DNA from: JBIOUF01 sp044866695
Lineage (GTDB): Bacteria > Actinomycetota > Actinomycetes > Propionibacteriales > Nocardioidaceae
DNA: 64,000 bases
Direction: 5' to 3'
NCBI GenBank assembly: GCA_044866695.1
Contig: JBIOUF010000238.1
Location: forward strand, 1 to 64,000
In this document: positions 35,577-44,405 of the stretch, piece by piece
How the letters are laid out: each line of letters begins with the position of its first letter
Numbering within the stretch: position 1 is the stretch's first letter
Made by a program: the position numbers and the translations under genes
Notes under the pieces: model-generated
Databases searched by the model: none
Told to the model about the DNA's origin: nothing
Seen by the model: only the letters and a program-made list of their open reading frames with translations

Positions 35577-38446
35577 GGGCGCGGGCTCCTCGTGGGGTCG
35601 GGCAGGGCGGAGGTGAAGGTCTCGAACGCGGCCTCGGCGACGTGCCGGCCATCGGCGGAGCCGACGTGCAGCTGGTCGGGGCCGGGCAGCATCTCGGTCA
35701 GCACGACCCGGTCGTCGTCGCGGGTGAGGAGTCCCTCGAGGCCGAGCAGGGCGTGTTGGCTGGCGAAGTCGACGTACTGCGGCTTGGCGCGGCCTGGGCC
35801 GGCCGCCGCGCCCTCGGCCTGCACGCGGGCGAAGACCCGTTCGGGGATGCCGTGCCGGCGCCGCCACGCCTGCCAGTCCAGGAACCGCTCGTGGGCGGTG
35901 GTCGCGCCCAGCGGCAGGGTGCCGGCCGTGGTGGTCCAGGTCCGCCGGCCGACCACGAGCTGGCCGATCCGCAGCCGGGGCCGGACGGCCACGCCGTCCC
36001 GGTCCTGCGGCTCGGGCACGCCGGCCCACGGGTCGAAGCCGAGCGTCGCCGACGGCGACATCAGCAGCAGCGTGCGCGGCACGGCGGGCAGGGCCTGCGG
36101 CACCAGGTAGCCCTGGTAGACCGGGACCACCTCGCGGCCCAGGCCGCGCGACCGCAGCACCAGCCGGTCGTCGTCGGGGTCGTGCTCCAAGAACAGGTCG
36201 GACAGCGGGATCCGCCGTTCCGCCGGGGCGTCGCTCACCTCGCCCGGCCCGACGATCTCGTGGTCGACCAGCGGCGCGTGCAGGTTCAGGTTGCTGGTCA
36301 CGAACCCGCCGGTGACCTCCGCGAAGACCACGCCGTCGGGCTGGCGCCGGCGGGCCTCGTCGCGGAGCCGGTCGACCAGCGCAGCGCCGTCCGGCGCGTG
36401 GGTGTCCAGGCAGTGCGTGAACCGGCTGAACGGGAACGTCATGCCGCCGTACGCGCCGTTGTGCACCAGGAGCGGGCCCTCGGCGGTCTCGGCGCGCTGC
36501 ACGAAGTGCGTGCTGCCGGCGAACCCGCCGTGCGCGCCGCCGCCCTCCAGCTCCTCGGCGACCTCGGCGGCCAGCCCGCCCCGCGGGCCGGCGTCCAGGA
36601 CCAGCTCCTCGGCCTCCGGATGCGCCCGCGCCAGCGCGTCGAGGCCGGCGGCCCAGCGGGCGCGCGCGTCGTCGACCGCGCGGACCGCGGCCAGGCCCAT
36701 CCAGTTCGGGTCCCGCACCAGCGCGCCGTCGGAGTCGGTGCGCGGCCGACGGGCGGTGAAGGACTGGTACTCCTCGTACAGGTCCTCGTGGAACTCGTGC
36801 ACCAGCCGCAGGACGTCGTCGCAGCGACCGCCCGCGCCGTAGCGGGCCAGGAAGAACCCCTTCAGGGTGAGCCGGTGCGGCAGGGTGAGGTCGAAGGCCG
36901 GCAGCACCCGGTCCAGCGCGCGCAACGGCCCGGCCAGCAGGCCCTGCCACTGGGCGGCGTCCCAGGCGACCAGGCCCTCGCCGGCCCGGACGTCCTCGTA
37001 GAGCAGGGTGTGCGGGAGCGTCGCGTCGGGCGCCCCCAGCTCGGCGACGGCGGCCCGCAGCCCGGCGCGCAGCTCGGCGAGCAGCCGGCGGCGGGTGGCG
37101 GTGTCGGCGGCCGGGTACGCCGCGACACACCGGGCCGGGCCCTCCAGGGTGTCGGCGAGCCGGTCCGCCCAGGGCCGCTCCAGCCCACGCAGCGCGCCCC
37201 GGAAGGCCGCCAGCGGGTCGGTCCGGTGCACCCGCGTGGCGAGCGCAGGCACCTGGAGGATGCCCAGGTCGAGCAGGTCCGCGAGGTAGTGCTCGCACTC
37301 CTCCACGCCGGCGCCGAGCTCGGCGCCGAGCCGGGCGGCCAGCGTCCGGAACCGCACCTCGCCGCCGCCGCCCTCGCCTCCATGGGCGCTGCCGGGGCCG
37401 TCGGCGTCGGCGTCCAGAGCGGCCAGCAGCCGGTCCAGGACCCGGCTGCGGCGCAGGAAGAACAGCTGGTCGCGGGCGGCGTCGAAGGTGACGCTGGCGG
37501 TGTCGTCGCCGGCGTGGACCGAGCGACGCACGTAGCGCACCCGGTCCGAGCCCCAGCCCGAGTGGTCGCCCTCGCGGCGCCAGCCGGAGGTCACCGCGAC
37601 CGGCAGGTCCGCCCGCCGCTCCGGGTCGGCGAGGACCAGCTCGGCCAGCCGGGCCAGGACCACCACGTTGAGCCGGACCGAGCCGGCCCAGCGTCCGCTG
37701 ACCTCCGGCTCCCGCTCCCCGGTCCCGGCGGCCCCGGTCCCGACGCCGGTCCCGGCGACCCCGGTCCCGGCGACGGGGCCGAGCTCGCCGGGCACGACCC
37801 CGGTGAACGTGCTGAACGGGCTGGTCTTGCACGCGGTGCGGTACAGGTAGGCGAGCACGGACCGTTCGACCTTGCGGGTGCGCTTGTCGCGGCGGCCGGC
37901 GTCGCCGGCGGCGTAGGCGTCCAGCTGGCCGTCCAGCACGGGTGAGGCCAGCAGCACGCCGCGGCGCAGCCGGTCGTCGGCGGTGAGCCGGCGCAGGTGC
38001 GCCGAGGCCTCGTCGACCTCGTCGGCCAGCAGCACGGCGCCCAGCCCGCGGAGGGTCTCCAGGCGCACCCGGCGGTCCACCCAGTGCGCCACCCGGTCGC
38101 CCAGGGGCGCGTCGAGGGCCGCCGCGGCTTGGCGGGCGGAGTCCGGCTGGAGGTGGCACCGGTCGTTGAACACCGCTCGGCGCAGCCCGACCAGGGCGCG
38201 CCTGGCCGGGGGGTCGGTCACCTGGCCGATCGCGCCCGCGAGGGCGTCGCTGAGGTCGGCCACCTCTGCGCGCAGCCGGCCCTCCTCGGCGAGCACCAGC
38301 TCGGCCCAGGCCAGCGTGCGCGGGCAGCGCAACGGCTCGACGACGTGGGCGGGGAGTCCGGCCACCCGGAGCATGAAGTGCCGGCCGAGCGACCAGGCCC
38401 GCTGCGAGGTCGCCGGGAGCGCGGTGGGGGTCGGTGCGGTGGTCAT
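35573..38446 (-). CDS. LanB-type tRNA-Glu-dependent glutamylation protein
   Basis: 957 residues, matching the N-terminal half of class I lantibiotic dehydratases (Lant_dehydr_N), with no C-terminal elimination domain; that domain is the separate next gene. Typical segments: RTACKTSPFSTFTGVVPGEL, FPFSRFTHCLDTHAPDG and YVDFASQHALLGLEGLL. Such proteins glutamylate Ser/Thr using glutamyl-tRNA, the route to Dha/Dhb in thiopeptides, goadsporin and lantibiotics. An extended linker (about residues 220-245) is rich in Gly-Thr repeats. Confidence 0.87.
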   Translation of the reverse strand: MTTAPTPTALPATSQRAWSLGRHFMLRVAGLPAHVVEPLRCPRTLAWAELVLAEEGRLRAEVADLSDALAGAIGQVTDPPARRALVGLRRAVFNDRCHLQPDSARQAAAALDAPLGDRVAHWVDRRVRLETLRGLGAVLLADEVDEASAHLRRLTADDRLRRGVLLASPVLDGQLDAYAAGDAGRRDKRTRKVERSVLAYLYRTACKTSPFSTFTGVVPGELGPVAGTGVAGTGVGTGAAGTGEREPEVSGRWAGSVRLNVVVLARLAELVLADPERRADLPVAVTSGWRREGDHSGWGSDRVRYVRRSVHAGDDTASVTFDAARDQLFFLRRSRVLDRLLAALDADADGPGSAHGGEGGGGEVRFRTLAARLGAELGAGVEECEHYLADLLDLGILQVPALATRVHRTDPLAAFRGALRGLERPWADRLADTLEGPARCVAAYPAADTATRRRLLAELRAGLRAAVAELGAPDATLPHTLLYEDVRAGEGLVAWDAAQWQGLLAGPLRALDRVLPAFDLTLPHRLTLKGFFLARYGAGGRCDDVLRLVHEFHEDLYEEYQSFTARRPRTDSDGALVRDPNWMGLAAVRAVDDARARWAAGLDALARAHPEAEELVLDAGPRGGLAAEVAEELEGGGAHGGFAGSTHFVQRAETAEGPLLVHNGAYGGMTFPFSRFTHCLDTHAPDGAALVDRLRDEARRRQPDGVVFAEVTGGFVTSNLNLHAPLVDHEIVGPGEVSDAPAERRIPLSDLFLEHDPDDDRLVLRSRGLGREVVPVYQGYLVPQALPAVPRTLLLMSPSATLGFDPWAGVPEPQDRDGVAVRPRLRIGQLVVGRRTWTTTAGTLPLGATTAHERFLDWQAWRRRHGIPERVFARVQAEGAAAGPGRAKPQYVDFASQHALLGLEGLLTRDDDRVVLTEMLPGPDQLHVGSADGRHVAEAAFETFTSALPDPTRSPRP

Positions 38447-38492
38447 GCCGGCTGGCTCCGTCCTCTGGTGGGGGTGGTGTGACGCATCGCGG

Positions 38493-40100
38493 TCACGCGA
38501 TCTCGTAGCGGAAGTCCGCCTCGCCGGGACGCTCGCCGCCGAGCATCATCAAGAGCAGCGGGACCTCGCCGGACCCGGCCAGGCCGAGGTGCTCCACGTA
38601 GGAGACGCCGTCGAAGCCCAGGGCCACCCCGCAGCCGGTGCCGGTGGCCGCCGCGGCGACGTACCCGGCCTGGGCCACCGCTCCGATGGAGGCGTTGACC
38701 AGGCGGTAGCCGCGGTCGCCCACGGCGTCGAGGACCGCCGCCGTCCGCACCGCCGGCACCACCACGGCGCCGGCCTGCTCGAGGTTGTAGTTGGCCAGGA
38801 AGTAGCTGTCCTGGAGGAACCGGCCCGGGTCGCCGGGCACCACCAGGTGCAACCCGCGGGACTCCGGCTCGTAGGCGTAGGTGCCGGGCTCGACCTGGTC
38901 GACGTGGCAGGCGAAGACGTAGAGCCGCACCAGCCGGGCGTCCGTGCTGCCCAGGACGTCGCGGGCGGCGTGGTCGGCCGCCTCCAGGACCGTTCCCAAG
39001 GCGGTGCGGCCGAGCGGCTCCCGCGCGTCGAAGCGCCCGAAGCTGCTGCGCCGCCGGCGCAGCGCCGAGCGCAGCGGCACGTCGAGCAGCGCCGGGTCGC
39101 CGGCCATGGGTACGCCCTCGGCGTCCGGGCGCGGCAGCGCGGTCAGGGCGGCCCGCGACAGCGCGTCGGGCGCCGGCGTCCCGGGGGAGTCCTGCCGCGT
39201 CGCGGCCTGCATCGCGTCGACGTCGGCGAAGCGCAGCACGGTCCGCGACCGCTCGTCGGGGCACCGGGTCACCCGCACGGCCTCCGCGCCGGGGCTGGAC
39301 GGGGCTCGTCGCGCCGTGGCGGCCTCGTCGTCGTGCCAGCGGAGCGGGACGACCGCGAAGACCCCTTCGCCGTCGTCGAGGCCGAGCAGCCGGGCCAACG
39401 AGCCCTCGTCGAACCACCAGTGCGGCTCCGCGGCCAGCCCGGCCGCCCGGGCCCAGGTGCGCAGCCCGTGCGTCGCGGCGCCGACGTCCATGCTCACGGC
39501 GTGGAAGCAGAAGCTGTTGTACTTGAAGGCGTTCTGCCAGTACTTCACGCCGAGGACCAGGAAGTGGTCCGCGTGCGCCCCCTCCGTCGCGGTGGTGCCC
39601 AGCGCCGCGCGGACCCGGGCGGTGACGTCCCCGGTGAGCAGCCGCTGGAGGGCGTGCTGCGCGGGGGAGTAGTGGTAGGCGCCCGGCAGGAGCGGGCCGG
39701 TGCCGGCCGTCACGAAGGTCACCGTGACCGGGTAGAGGCCGCCCCCCGACGCCGTGCCGCGGTGCCAGTTCGCGTGGGTGTAGGAGGGCAGCGCGGCGAG
39801 GTCGGTGTTGGCCTGGATGCCCAGCCGGCGGCCCAGCAGCCCGTAGGTGTCGCGGAGCATCCCGCCGAGCTGCGCGAGGCCGAAGCGACCCTCGCCGTCC
39901 GCGCCGAGGAGCCCGGCCCGGGCGGTGCCGGAGGCCCCGGCGGCGCCCGGGTCGGCGTCGGGCAGGGGGTAGGACTCCACGCCGGGGAAGTGCTTCCACT
40001 TGCGGGGCCGGTCGGTCCAGTCGGGCTCGAACCCGACCGGCTCCATCGGCACCCGGCCGCGGTGCAGGATCGCGGTCGCGTAGCGGTGGGCCTCGCCCAT
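38493..40100 (-). CDS. SagB-type azoline dehydrogenase
   Basis: A 535-residue protein with duplicated nitroreductase/SagB-like segments: the start HRYATAILHRGRVPMEPVGF, the SagB flavin region ALRRRRSSFGRFDAREPLGR, and FLQDSYFLANYNLEQAGAVV. FMN-dependent dehydrogenases of this type oxidise azolines to azoles in thiopeptide and goadsporin clusters. It lies 46 bp after the LanB gene start on the opposite side of a short gap and 134 bp after the YcaO gene. Homology is clear, but the exact substrate azolines are not known. Confidence 0.85.
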   Translation of the reverse strand: MGEAHRYATAILHRGRVPMEPVGFEPDWTDRPRKWKHFPGVESYPLPDADPGAAGASGTARAGLLGADGEGRFGLAQLGGMLRDTYGLLGRRLGIQANTDLAALPSYTHANWHRGTASGGGLYPVTVTFVTAGTGPLLPGAYHYSPAQHALQRLLTGDVTARVRAALGTTATEGAHADHFLVLGVKYWQNAFKYNSFCFHAVSMDVGAATHGLRTWARAAGLAAEPHWWFDEGSLARLLGLDDGEGVFAVVPLRWHDDEAATARRAPSSPGAEAVRVTRCPDERSRTVLRFADVDAMQAATRQDSPGTPAPDALSRAALTALPRPDAEGVPMAGDPALLDVPLRSALRRRRSSFGRFDAREPLGRTALGTVLEAADHAARDVLGSTDARLVRLYVFACHVDQVEPGTYAYEPESRGLHLVVPGDPGRFLQDSYFLANYNLEQAGAVVVPAVRTAAVLDAVGDRGYRLVNASIGAVAQAGYVAAAATGTGCGVALGFDGVSYVEHLGLAGSGEVPLLLMMLGGERPGEADFRYEIA

Positions 40101-40159
40101 CGTCGGTTCCTCTCGGATCGGGCCGGCCGGCCGGCCGGTCGGTCTGGCGTGCGGTGCCC

Positions 40160-40240
40160 GGGTCGCGGGCCCGGTCTCGGTGCTGGTCACGGTGCTGGTC
40201 ACGGTGCTGGTCACGGGGCTGGTCACGGGGCTGGTCAGGG
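40160..40240. repeat. 12-bp tandem repeat between YcaO and SagB genes
   Basis: About five copies of a 12-bp unit based on GTGCTGGTCACG (plus strand), filling most of the 134-bp gap. Similar 12-bp runs occur inside the SARP C-terminus (44455-44500) and the YcaO at 40235. They look like slippage-prone minisatellites; in-frame copies only lengthen the protein. Confidence 0.7.
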
Positions 40241-42334
40241 GAACGGGTGCGGCACCCGGTGCAGGTCCTCGTCGCGCAGGTCGCGGTCGGCGAGTCCGGC
40301 CGCCCGCAGCGCGGTGCGCAGCCGCGGCAGGTGCAGGGCCCGCTGGCGCTCCCAGCCGAAGTCGATCGGCAGCAGGCCGGGCACCAGGACGTTGACGGTG
40401 GCCAGCCCGAGGGCGCGCTGCTCGGGCAGGGTCTGGTCGACGACCACGACGTCGAAGCCGGCGGCGGTGACCACGCCGACGGACCAGCGCAGGTCCTCGG
40501 CGAGGTCGCCGGACAGCGGCGGGGCTGGCCGGTCGGCGGCGTAGACCGCCGACAGCGGCAGTGCCGGCGGCCGCGGCGCGCCGGGTCTGCCGACCAGGTG
40601 CTCCGCGTGCCGTGCCATCTCCGGGATGCCGTAGCTGAGCGGGTGGTCGTGCAGCTCGGCGACCAGGTCGAAGTCGTCGGCCATGGCCCGGAGCCGGGCC
40701 TCGTCGCGCTGCGCGCGCGAGCGGAGGTGCACCGAGTCGGTGGCGATCTCGTCGAGGGCGGACGCGATGGCGGCCTCGGGGTCCAGCCCGGCTCCGGCGC
40801 CGACGCACAGGGCGCCCAGTCCGCCGCCCGTGCGCACGGCGACCGCGGTGACGACCGGGATCGGGAAGCCGATCCGGGTGTCGAAGAACCGCGCCTGGTA
40901 GCCGAGCATCGCCAGGCGGTCGACCATCCGGCGGGTCGAGGCGCGGCTGCTGGTCGTCACGTCGATCTCGGGAAGGGAGACCCCGCCGTACCAGGCGAGC
41001 AGGAACGCGTCGCGCTCCACCGCCTCCATCAGGCCGTGGTAGGCCGCCTCCTCCAGGCAGCCGCCGGTGGCGCAGCCGCTGGAGCTGGACTGGACGAAGC
41101 GGTCGCGCCGCGTGCGGGCCTGGTAGTAGGCCAGCACCTCGGGCACCAGCACCGGGCGGTGGTCGCGCAGCGAGTGCCCTTGCACCCACCCGACCGGTCG
41201 GTCGGGCCGGAACGGCAGCACCTCGGGGTGGCGGCGGTAGAACTCGTCGGTGTACAGGCCGCAGTCACGGGGGTCCAGTACGGCGACGCCGCGCGCGGCC
41301 AGCTCGTCCAGGGACGCGGTGCGGCCGCCCGCGCCTCCCCGGGGACGGATCCCGGCGTAGCGCTCGAGGCCCTCCAGCAGGCCGATGCGGAGGCTCTCGG
41401 CGTACCCGTCGGCGTGGCCGCCCCACAGCGTCTCGCGCAGGTAGCTGCCCGAGCGCGTGCTGAACCCGCCGGAGACCGGCGCCGTCGAGGTCGACGTCAG
41501 GTCGGTGACGACCGACGGTCCGAGCGCCCCGCACACCGGGTTGACCAGCGCCTCCGGGTCCAGGCCGAGGTCGCCGAGACGGCGCACCCGGAAGGTGGTC
41601 GGGTCCGGCTTGGGTGCCGGCCGCAGGACCAGGCGAGGGTCTCGCGCTGCCGGTCTCGGGCGGGCCGGACCGCAGCCCGGGCACTCCGGGTCGGCCAGCA
41701 GCCGGTAGCGGCGGACGGTGAGCCGGTCCAGGTCGAGGAGCAGCACCGGGGCGGACGGCAGGCCGGCGCCCGGAGCCCCCCCTTCTGCCACCGCGTCGGC
41801 CACCGCGTCGGCCACCGCGTCGGCCATCGGGACGACCAGGGCGGCGACCAGGGCTGCGACGTGGTCGACGGCGAACCCGGTGTGGCCCGGTCCCGGGGTG
41901 CCCTGGGCGGGGCCGGACCCGAGCTCGAGGGCGTCGCGCAGGGCGTCGAACCGGACGCTCTGCCACCGGCGGGCCAGACATCGCGCGCACGGCGCCGGCC
42001 GGCCCGGCCGGGTGACCGGCCCGACGACGACCTGGTGGCCGAACAGGTGCACCGGCACGGTGGCCCCTCGGTGGTCGAGGGGCGAGCCGCCGGGCGAGCG
42101 TCTCGACCTGACCGGCACCCGCGCGCCGCCCGCCGAGCCGCCGCCGCGTTCGTCGCGGACGCCCAGCGCCTCCACCCGCACGCGCGGCCCCGCCGCCGCG
42201 TCGAGAGCATCGGCCAGCCGGCGCTCGAGCGCCTGCGCCGCGAGGTCCCACGCGGTGAGCCCGGCTCGGCCCGCCTGCGCGGGTCCGGGAACGTCCGGCG
42301 CCGGTGCGGGCGCCGACTCCAGGTCAGTCGGCAT
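40235..42334 (-). CDS. YcaO-type cyclodehydratase, proximal copy
   Basis: A 699-residue YcaO paralogue of the 29391 gene. ATP-site segments SGCATGGCLEEAAYHGLMEA and AVERDAFLLAWYGGVSLPEI, Cys pairs CARCLARRW and CPGCG at the N-terminal half, and the same C-terminal PHPFP. It overlaps the F-protein gene by 11 bp, so this copy is the best candidate to form the main cyclodehydratase complex. A run of (ADAV)3 arises from 12-bp repeats near residue 180. Having two YcaOs in one cluster suggests different residues or precursors for each. Confidence 0.88.
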   Translation of the reverse strand: MPTDLESAPAPAPDVPGPAQAGRAGLTAWDLAAQALERRLADALDAAAGPRVRVEALGVRDERGGGSAGGARVPVRSRRSPGGSPLDHRGATVPVHLFGHQVVVGPVTRPGRPAPCARCLARRWQSVRFDALRDALELGSGPAQGTPGPGHTGFAVDHVAALVAALVVPMADAVADAVADAVAEGGAPGAGLPSAPVLLLDLDRLTVRRYRLLADPECPGCGPARPRPAARDPRLVLRPAPKPDPTTFRVRRLGDLGLDPEALVNPVCGALGPSVVTDLTSTSTAPVSGGFSTRSGSYLRETLWGGHADGYAESLRIGLLEGLERYAGIRPRGGAGGRTASLDELAARGVAVLDPRDCGLYTDEFYRRHPEVLPFRPDRPVGWVQGHSLRDHRPVLVPEVLAYYQARTRRDRFVQSSSSGCATGGCLEEAAYHGLMEAVERDAFLLAWYGGVSLPEIDVTTSSRASTRRMVDRLAMLGYQARFFDTRIGFPIPVVTAVAVRTGGGLGALCVGAGAGLDPEAAIASALDEIATDSVHLRSRAQRDEARLRAMADDFDLVAELHDHPLSYGIPEMARHAEHLVGRPGAPRPPALPLSAVYAADRPAPPLSGDLAEDLRWSVGVVTAAGFDVVVVDQTLPEQRALGLATVNVLVPGLLPIDFGWERQRALHLPRLRTALRAAGLADRDLRDEDLHRVPHPFP

Positions 42335-44405
42335 CGTGGTCCCTCGGGTCCAGGAGCACGTGCGCGGCGTACAGCTCGCCGGCGGCCAGGTCCGCCAACG
42401 GCAGGTCGGCGACCAGCGCGGTCGAGCCCTCTGCGGCGAGCCGGTCCAGGGCCGCGGTCAGCGTGGTGGAGAGAGCGGGCCGCGGGTCGGCCTCTCCCCC
42501 GGCGACCAGGCACCTGGCGTCCAGGTCGGCGACCAGCGGGTCGCCGGTGTCCACCGGCCGGCCGGTCTCCGCGGCCAGCTGCACGACGCCCAGCAGGTCG
42601 CGCAGCGCGACCACCGCGGCGGACCGCCAGGACGTGTCGGCGGCCAGTGCCCAGCGGCTGGTGCCGTCGACGGGGTCGACCGCGCGGGCCAGGAGGACCG
42701 GGACCGGCGCCCGGTCGGGGTCACCGAGCTCCACGAGCTCGGCGGTGACGCCGAGGCCGGCCGCCGTGCGGGCCAGGAAGGTGAGGGCGGGGTCGTCGGC
42801 GACCCGGTCCAGCCGCACCTGCCGGACCTGGGCGCGGCCTCGCAGGGCCGCGTCGAGGGCCCGGAACCCCAGCGCCGAGAGCAGCGCGGCGCCTCGGGCC
42901 TGCGCCGGGTCGTCGCCGACACCGAGCCCCACGGAGGTGGGCAGCGCGGCGCGCTGCCGGGCGTACACGGCGGCCGCGGCGCGGGTCGCGGCGAGCCGGG
43001 CGCCGAGCACGTGGTGCAGGTCGACCGCGGCGACGCGGCGCCGCCGGCCGGCGCCCAGGGCCACCTCGACCGTGCTCACCCGCAACGGGACCTGGGTCAG
43101 CTCGTCGTCGTCGAACCGCAGGAAGACCCCGGCCCGGGGCTGGACCAGGACCTGCCGGCGGTCCAGCCGGGCCAGGTCGGCCTCGACCTCGGGGCGACCC
43201 GGTTCGGGCACCGGGACGCCGGGCTCGTGGCGACCGGGCGGCAGGGTCAGCTCGGCCACGCGGGCCGGCACCGCGGGCTCGGGCTGCGGTGCGGCGGGGC
43301 CGAGGTGCCCGCACTCCGGGTGGGGGAGCAGCGGCTCCCGGGTCACGTCGAGGGAGTCCAGGTCCTGCACCAGTACCGCGTCGGCGGTCTCGGCCGGCAG
43401 GGCGCCCGTGGCGAGCCGGAACACCTCGTAGCCGAGCAGGTTGCCGACCATGGCCGCCAGGGGGGCGCTGGGGGCCCGGCTCGCGGCGCCGTCCACCACC
43501 AGCGACCGCCACAGCCGCGCGGCGGCGGCGGGGTCGGCGTTGTCGCCGAGCCGGAGCAGGGCGCACCGCCAGCAGGTCCGGGCGCCCGGCCGGGTCAGCG
43601 GACCGACGACGACGTGGTCGCCGAGCAGCCAGGCGGGGAGCAGTGTGGCGTCCGCGGGAACTCCGGCGTCGGTGAGCGCGACCAGCTGGCGGCCGGGCGC
43701 GCCTGGGGTCACCACCACGACGTCGTACGCCGCCAGGTCGGCCCAGCCGAGCAGCGGGTCGCCACCCTCGAGGGCGCGGACGCGGACCGGGCAGGAGTCG
43801 TCGCCGGCGAGGCGCGCCTCCTGCGCGACCGTGCCCTCCGGGTCGGCCGCCGCGTCCAGCCCGACCTCGGCGGCGCCGTTGCGGACCAGGCTGAGGGCGC
43901 ACCAGCGGGCGACCTCGTCGGAGCCGAGCACGGCGACGCGGGTCTGCCGGAACTGCGCGAACCGGTCCTCGGCGCCGTCGACATGATGGTCGACGTAGCC
44001 GATCTGGGCGGCGTAGCGGCGGCGTACGTCGTCGCCGAGCCGGTCCGGGCCGGAGGGATCGGCGGGGGTGGCGTCGCGGGCGAAGCCGCGCCGCAGCAGG
44101 CTCCTGGCCAGGTCGACGACCATCCGGCCCTGCGTCTCGCCGAGTCCGGCGCACAGGTCCGCGACCAGGTACTCGCCGTTGAGGTAGGGCACCACGAGGC
44201 TGGCGAACTTGTAGGCGTGGGCCGACTGCAGGCGGAACCCGGTCGAGGCGTCGTGGAACAGCACGCCGTCGGGCACCTGGGTGTAGAGCACGTCGCGGCG
44301 CAGCCGCGGCCGGGTGGCCAGCACCGCGGCGGCGTCGGCGTAGCTGCCGCCGGGGTCCTCCCGCACCAGCGTCGCGCCGGTCCGGTCAGCCTGCTCGGTA
44401 CTCAT
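42324..44405 (-). CDS. ThiF-like F-protein with RRE (precursor-binding partner of YcaO)
   Basis: 693 residues. The N-terminal domain (LYTQVPDGVLFHDASTGFRL) matches the RiPP recognition element of Ocin-ThiF proteins. A degenerate E1/ThiF fold follows (RVAVLGSDEVARWCALSLVR, AYDVVVVTPGAPGRQLVAL), and a zinc-like knuckle (CWRCALLRL, then HPECGHLG) is seen. F-proteins present the leader to YcaO in thiopeptide (TbtF-type) systems. It is the only F-protein here, so it probably binds all six leaders. Starts 19 bp before the SARP stop. Confidence 0.87.
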   Translation of the reverse strand: MSTEQADRTGATLVREDPGGSYADAAAVLATRPRLRRDVLYTQVPDGVLFHDASTGFRLQSAHAYKFASLVVPYLNGEYLVADLCAGLGETQGRMVVDLARSLLRRGFARDATPADPSGPDRLGDDVRRRYAAQIGYVDHHVDGAEDRFAQFRQTRVAVLGSDEVARWCALSLVRNGAAEVGLDAAADPEGTVAQEARLAGDDSCPVRVRALEGGDPLLGWADLAAYDVVVVTPGAPGRQLVALTDAGVPADATLLPAWLLGDHVVVGPLTRPGARTCWRCALLRLGDNADPAAAARLWRSLVVDGAASRAPSAPLAAMVGNLLGYEVFRLATGALPAETADAVLVQDLDSLDVTREPLLPHPECGHLGPAAPQPEPAVPARVAELTLPPGRHEPGVPVPEPGRPEVEADLARLDRRQVLVQPRAGVFLRFDDDELTQVPLRVSTVEVALGAGRRRRVAAVDLHHVLGARLAATRAAAAVYARQRAALPTSVGLGVGDDPAQARGAALLSALGFRALDAALRGRAQVRQVRLDRVADDPALTFLARTAAGLGVTAELVELGDPDRAPVPVLLARAVDPVDGTSRWALAADTSWRSAAVVALRDLLGVVQLAAETGRPVDTGDPLVADLDARCLVAGGEADPRPALSTTLTAALDRLAAEGSTALVADLPLADLAAGELYAAHVLLDPRDHDAD

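Noticed and set aside
35573..38446. Class I lanthipeptide cluster
   Set aside because: No LanC-type cyclase is present; the separate glutamylation and elimination proteins, YcaO, F-protein and SagB point to an azole/thiopeptide-type RiPP.
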